Below the pieces are notes generated by a model that was not told where the DNA came from, did no database searches, and worked only from the letters and a program-made list of their open reading frames with translations. Positions 60,211-64,000 of a stretch of DNA of 64,000 nt are shown here, piece by piece. Position numbers and translations under genes: made by a program. Numbering within the stretch: position 1 is the stretch's first letter; the number at the start of each line of letters is the position of its first letter. This stretch comes from Roseiarcus sp036489975. Lineage in GTDB: Bacteria > Pseudomonadota > Alphaproteobacteria > Rhizobiales > Beijerinckiaceae. The stretch lies in the NCBI GenBank assembly GCA_036489975.1, contig DASXES010000088.1, positions 30,829 through 94,828 on the forward strand, in the 5' to 3' direction.

Positions 60211-61878
60211 CTAAACCTCGACCACCAGCGCGTGCACTTGCGGCTTCTTGCCCCAGACGGCGTTGACCGAACCGCGCACCGCGCGCTCAATTGCGCTGGA
60301 GACCACCTCAGCGTCGCGCCGCTTGCTGGGCGGCAGGCTTTCGAACGCTTCGAAGATCGCATCGTCAATCAACGCGTCGATCGCGGCGCCTTCTCGCGTG
60401 CGCTCCGGCAGGCCGGCGATCATCACGTCCGGATCGCCCGCCATTTCGCCCTTCGGGGTCAACGCGATCGCAATGGAGACGATGCCGGCGAAACCGAGCC
60501 TTCGGCGCTGACGGACGGTTTCCTGATCCGCGGGCAACAGAATGGCGCCGTCTTTCGCGCGGCGCCCGGTTGAAACCTTGCCCGAAGCGTAGACCTGCCC
60601 GGGGGCAAGCCGCACGAGATCGCCGTTGAAGGCGCGCAAGACCTCCGGCACACCCTGTGCCCTGGCGAACTCGGCGTGTTCAGTCAAGTGCAGCGGCTCG
60701 CCATGCGCGGGCACGGCGATCCTGGGGCGGACCCAGGCGTACATTTTCGCCATCTCCGCCCGGCGCGGATGACCAGAGACGTGCACCAGCGCGGTGCGGT
60801 CGGTCACCATCTCGACGCCAGCGCGCGCAAAGGCGTTGACAATCCTGCCAACGGCTTTTTCATTGCCGGGAATGGTGCGCGACGAGAAGATAACGGTGTC
60901 CCCGCGGCTCAATTCCGCCGTCGGATGATCGTCGCCGGCCATGCGCGCGAGCGCTGCGCGCGGCTCGCCCTGGCTGCCTGTAGCCAGCGCCAATATCCGC
61001 TCGCGCGGCAGGCGCTCGAACGCATCTGCGCCCAAAAGCGGCGGCAAGCCGTCGAGCAGTCCGCAGTCGCGCGCGACGCCGACGACACGCTCGATCGCCC
61101 GGCCGAGAATGCAAACCTGCCGGCCGGCGGCGAAGCCGGCCTCAGCCGCCGAGCGCAGCCGGGCGACGTTGGAAGCGAAAGTGGTCACGACCACCCTGCC
61201 TTTCGCTTGGGCGACGAGCGAGGCGAGCGTCTTGGCGACGTCACGCTCGGACGGGCTTTCGCCTTCGCGCAGAACATTGGTCGAATCGGAGATCAGCGCC
61301 AGCACGCCCTCGTCGCCAAGCGCTCTCAAGCGCGCCTCATCGGTCGGCAGGCCGATGACCGGCGTCGGGTCGACCTTCCAATCCGCCGTGTGGACGATAA
61401 GCCCCGCAGGCGAGCGAATCGCGAGCGCCGAGCTTTCGGGGATGGAATGGGCCACCGGGATGAACTCGACCACGAAGGGGCCGATCGCGACGCTCTCGCC
61501 GAGCTCAACGATCTTCAAGGGGATTTCGGGCGCGCCCGGCTCGCCGAGCCGGCGCGCCTCGACAAGCCCCGCCGCGAAACGCGTCATATAGACGGTCGCG
61601 CCCAGCCCCGGCCAGAGCTCGACGAGGGCGCCGATATGGTCCTCATGCGCGTGGGTGATGACGACGCCGACCAGATTCTTCTTCGCCTTCTCGATGAAAT
61701 CGAGATCGGGCATGAGCAGATCAACGCCGGGCATGTCTTCGTCTGCGAAGCCGATGCCGAGGTCGACCATCAGCCATTGGCGCGCGTTCGGTGGTCCATA
61801 GCCGTAAAGGGCGCAGTTCATGCCGATCTCGCCCAAGCCGCCAAGCGGGACGAACACGAGCTCGTTGTCGCCGGTCAT
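60211..61878 (-). CDS. rnj: ribonuclease J
   Basis: 555 residues. Metallo-beta-lactamase motif VVITHAHEDHIGALVEL, FIPVAHSIPESSALAI, VHTADWKVDPTPVIG and LALISDSTNVLREGESPSE, then the beta-CASP domain with VVVTTFASNVARLRSAAEAG, ILALATGSQGEPRAAL, and LVHVSGHPRRAEM plus RIAVPAHGEPLHLTEHAEF. The C-terminal domain ends at VNAVWGKKPQVHALVVEV. RNase J is a 5'-exonuclease/endonuclease for mRNA and rRNA in this lineage. Overlaps birA by four bases. Confidence 0.96.
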   Translation of the reverse strand: MTGDNELVFVPLGGLGEIGMNCALYGYGPPNARQWLMVDLGIGFADEDMPGVDLLMPDLDFIEKAKKNLVGVVITHAHEDHIGALVELWPGLGATVYMTRFAAGLVEARRLGEPGAPEIPLKIVELGESVAIGPFVVEFIPVAHSIPESSALAIRSPAGLIVHTADWKVDPTPVIGLPTDEARLRALGDEGVLALISDSTNVLREGESPSERDVAKTLASLVAQAKGRVVVTTFASNVARLRSAAEAGFAAGRQVCILGRAIERVVGVARDCGLLDGLPPLLGADAFERLPRERILALATGSQGEPRAALARMAGDDHPTAELSRGDTVIFSSRTIPGNEKAVGRIVNAFARAGVEMVTDRTALVHVSGHPRRAEMAKMYAWVRPRIAVPAHGEPLHLTEHAEFARAQGVPEVLRAFNGDLVRLAPGQVYASGKVSTGRRAKDGAILLPADQETVRQRRRLGFAGIVSIAIALTPKGEMAGDPDVMIAGLPERTREGAAIDALIDDAIFEAFESLPPSKRRDAEVVSSAIERAVRGSVNAVWGKKPQVHALVVEV

Positions 61879-62699
61879 CGGGCTTGCCCTTCCGACGGAC
61901 GAGAGGCCAACGGGACCGCCGGCGCCGGCGCGGCGTTCAAGCGAGGCGAGAGCACAAGGTCCGCCGCTTCGATGGTCTCGAGCCCTTGTATGGAGCGCAT
62001 GAGCAGGCGACCGCCTGCATCAATCCCCTCGAAGACGCCCTCGCGTCTGCCGGAGCCGTTATGGATCGCGATCTCCTCGCCGAGGCCGAGGGCGCAATCG
62101 AGCCAGGCCGCGCGAATGCGGTCGAACTCCTGTCCGGCGCGCCAAACGTCGACCCAATCGTCAAATTGCTGAACGAGACGCTCGAACAATTCGCTGCGGT
62201 CTATCGCCTCTCCCCGCGCCCTCGTCGGACACGAGGTTGCATAGCCAAGGCCTTCCGGCGCGTAGGCGCAATTGACGCCAACCCCGACGACACAGGCGGA
62301 CCGCCCTCCGCCGAGGCCAATTCCCTCGATGAGGATCCCGGCGCATTTCACGCCTCGAGACATCAGATCGTTCGGCCATTTGAGGCCGACATCGGTCGCT
62401 CCAAGGTCTCTTGCGGCGTGCGCGAGCGCCACGCCGGCGACGAAGCCGAGTTGCGCCGCAACCACCGGCGGGCAGGGATCGATCATGAGCGCGCTCGCGT
62501 GAAGGTTGCCCTTCGGCGAGATCCATACGCGGCCGCGACGGCCTCTCCCCGCAGTCTGCTCATCGGCGACGATCCACAGGCGGCCGTCGTCGCCCCCGAG
62601 CGCGCAGCGGCGCGCCTCCTCGTTGGTCGAGTCGATCGCGCCGTATCGAACGACGCGCCAGCTGCTATGCGAGCTCTCCAGCCTGAAGGCGGTGGTCAA
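61875..62699 (-). CDS. birA: biotin-[acetyl-CoA-carboxylase] ligase
   Basis: 274 residues from TTG 62699, overlapping the nuoN stop (TTGA). The catalytic domain shows EEARRCALGGDDGRLWIVADEQTAGRGRRGRVWISPKGNLHASAL and GLKWPNDLMSRGVKCAGILIEGIGLGGGRSACVVGVGVNC, with an SH3-like C-terminal end. It has no N-terminal DNA-binding domain, so it should biotinylate carboxylases but not repress bio genes. Sits in the nuoN-birA-rnj order common in Rhizobiales. Confidence 0.95.
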   Translation of the reverse strand: MTTAFRLESSHSSWRVVRYGAIDSTNEEARRCALGGDDGRLWIVADEQTAGRGRRGRVWISPKGNLHASALMIDPCPPVVAAQLGFVAGVALAHAARDLGATDVGLKWPNDLMSRGVKCAGILIEGIGLGGGRSACVVGVGVNCAYAPEGLGYATSCPTRARGEAIDRSELFERLVQQFDDWVDVWRAGQEFDRIRAAWLDCALGLGEEIAIHNGSGRREGVFEGIDAGGRLLMRSIQGLETIEAADLVLSPRLNAAPAPAVPLASRPSEGQAR

Positions 62700-64000
62700 A
62701 AGAGCGACTGCGCGGCCGCCATGGCGGCGTTGGTGATCGGCGAGGGCGCGAATACAAACAGGATGATCGCGAGCGCCGAAAGCGCAAGTACGATGCGCGC
62801 GACGGGGGTTGGAGGGTCGAACGCCGGGGCCGGCTCGTCGAAATACATCAGCTTGACGATCCTCAGATAATAATAGGCGGCGACCGCGCTCGCCAGGACG
62901 CCGATGACAGAAAGGCCGTAGAGACCAGCCTTGATGGCGGCGGCGAAGACATAGAACTTGGCGAAGAAACCCGCGAGCGGCGGAATGCCGGCAAGAGAGA
63001 ACATCATCGTCGCCAGGAAGAAGGCCATAGCCGGATTCGTCCGCGCCAGGCCCGCGAGGTCAGCCATCGTCTCGACCGCGCGTCCAGCGCGGCGCATCGA
63101 CAGGATGGCGGCGAAGGTTCCCAGCGTCATCACCACGTAGATGGCCATATAGATGATGACGCTCTGCGCGCCCTCGACCGTGCCGGCCGCAAGTCCGACC
63201 AGCGCGTATCCCATATGGCCAATCGAGGAATAGGCCATCAGGCGTTTGAAGTTGCGCTGGCCAATGCCGGCGAAGGCGCCGAGCGCCATCGAGGCGATCG
63301 AGACGAAAGTGAGAATCTGGCGCCAGTCATTGGCAATGCCGGGAAAAGCGGTGACCATGACCCGAACCAGGACCGCCATTGCGGCAATCTTCGGCGCTGA
63401 GGCGAAGAAGGTGGTCACGGGAGTCGGCGCGCCCTCGTAGACATCCGGCGTCCACATATGGAACGGCACGACAGAAATCTTGAACGCCAGCCCCACGAGA
63501 AGGAACACCAGCCCGAACAGCACGCCGATGTTCGCGTGATCATGCACGGCGTTCGCAACCGCGCTGAAAGCGACCGAGCCGGAATAGCCATAGATGAGCG
63601 ACATCCCATAAAGCATCATGCCCGACGACAAGGCGCCGAGAACGAAATACTTGAGACCGGCTTCCGTTGCGCGCACGTCATGCCGGCGATAGGCCGCGAT
63701 CACGTAGAGCGCCAAGCTCATCAGCTCAAAACCGAGATAGAGCGCGATGAAGTCATTGGCCGCAATCAGCATCAGCATGCCGAGGGTGGATATGAGAATG
63801 AGCACAGGGAATTCGAAGCCGCCGATCCGTTCCTGACGCATGAACTCGACCGAAAGCAGAAGCGTCACCAGCGAGCCGATCAACGCAAGCGCGCTCATGA
63901 AGCGCGTGAAAGAGTCGTCGACGAAGGAACCGTAGAAGGTGACGCCCATCGGGCGATTCCTGGCCACCATCAGAATGAAGACGAGGCCGAGCAAGCCGAC
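62696..64000 (-). CDS. nuoN: NADH-quinone oxidoreductase subunit N (5' end outside window)
   Basis: 435 in-frame residues to the window edge; the family is about 475-485 residues, so roughly 40-50 N-terminal residues are missing. Repeated hydrophobic helices include FIALYLGFELMSLALYVIAA with the conserved functional Glu, FVLGALSSGMMLYGMSLIYG, VPFHMWTPDVYEGAPTPVTTFFASAPK with the key Lys, and FLATMMFSLAGIPPLAGFFAKFYVF. It is an antiporter-like, proton-pumping subunit of complex I in the inner membrane. The rest of the nuo operon presumably lies just beyond base 64000. Confidence 0.96.
   Translation of the reverse strand, partial: VGLLGLVFILMVARNRPMGVTFYGSFVDDSFTRFMSALALIGSLVTLLLSVEFMRQERIGGFEFPVLILISTLGMLMLIAANDFIALYLGFELMSLALYVIAAYRRHDVRATEAGLKYFVLGALSSGMMLYGMSLIYGYSGSVAFSAVANAVHDHANIGVLFGLVFLLVGLAFKISVVPFHMWTPDVYEGAPTPVTTFFASAPKIAAMAVLVRVMVTAFPGIANDWRQILTFVSIASMALGAFAGIGQRNFKRLMAYSSIGHMGYALVGLAAGTVEGAQSVIIYMAIYVVMTLGTFAAILSMRRAGRAVETMADLAGLARTNPAMAFFLATMMFSLAGIPPLAGFFAKFYVFAAAIKAGLYGLSVIGVLASAVAAYYYLRIVKLMYFDEPAPAFDPPTPVARIVLALSALAIILFVFAPSPITNAAMAAAQSLF

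Overview
The window comes from a GC-rich chromosome of an alphaproteobacterium, most likely Rhizobiales (Hyphomicrobiales), perhaps in or near Beijerinckiaceae or Methylocystaceae. The reasons are family content and local gene order: a bifunctional Rsh (p)ppGpp enzyme, a Porin_2-type porin, nuoN-birA-rnj-mce, sdhE-mfd, pyrE-pdxJ-acpS, and above all a 2182-residue homologue of the growth-pole-ring protein (GPR/RgsE) of unipolarly growing Rhizobiales. Nothing looks like a complete prophage, transposon or CRISPR array. Genus-level placement is inference.

Layout. 1-5.3 kb: start of a Kup potassium transporter, an enol-lactonase-like hydrolase, and a large calpain-like cysteine peptidase with six C-terminal ILWR/VCBS-like repeats. 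5.3-13.9 kb: a gamma-glutamylcyclotransferase-like gene without a normal start codon, rsh, a major porin with a clean terminator, a 1.5 kb gene desert (AT-rich island, porin relic, dispersed repeat), acpS-pdxJ-pyrE, a cupin and tRNA-Thr. 14-25 kb: a DUF3891 protein and a divergent catabolic locus. Leftward run a CUT2-type ABC importer and a PuuE-like deacetylase; rightward run hydantoinase/oxoprolinase HyuA and HyuB and a quinone-oxidoreductase-like gene. The region between them has two divergent -24/-12 (sigma-54-like) elements, suggesting nitrogen-controlled use of a cyclic amide or ureide. 25-32 kb: small regulatory and membrane proteins, an OprB-type porin, a methyltransferase, a ferredoxin/ferredoxin-NADP reductase pair and an Hpt protein divergent from the GPR homologue. 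32-46 kb: the GPR homologue, malonyl-CoA synthetase and xanthine dehydrogenase genes xdhA-xdhB-xdhC, then a repeat-filled intergenic region. 46-53 kb: thrS, a PPOX-fold protein, acylphosphatase, a MarR regulator divergent from a quinone reductase with a palindrome between them, a DUF29 protein, an unusual HExxE protein and an HD-domain protein. 53-64 kb: mfd, sdhE, a YcaQ-type DNA glycosylase, an EamA transporter, methylmalonyl-CoA epimerase, RNase J, birA and most of nuoN.

The most noteworthy non-genic signals are a roughly 60 bp repeat in three copies, each next to AT-rich DNA, and a second repeat family found uninterrupted near 5.1 kb and split near 45.5-46 kb by REP-like palindromes. Many long frames antisense to the real genes are by-products of high GC at third codon positions and were left out. 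No searches could be run, so all family names rest on reading motifs in the translations.
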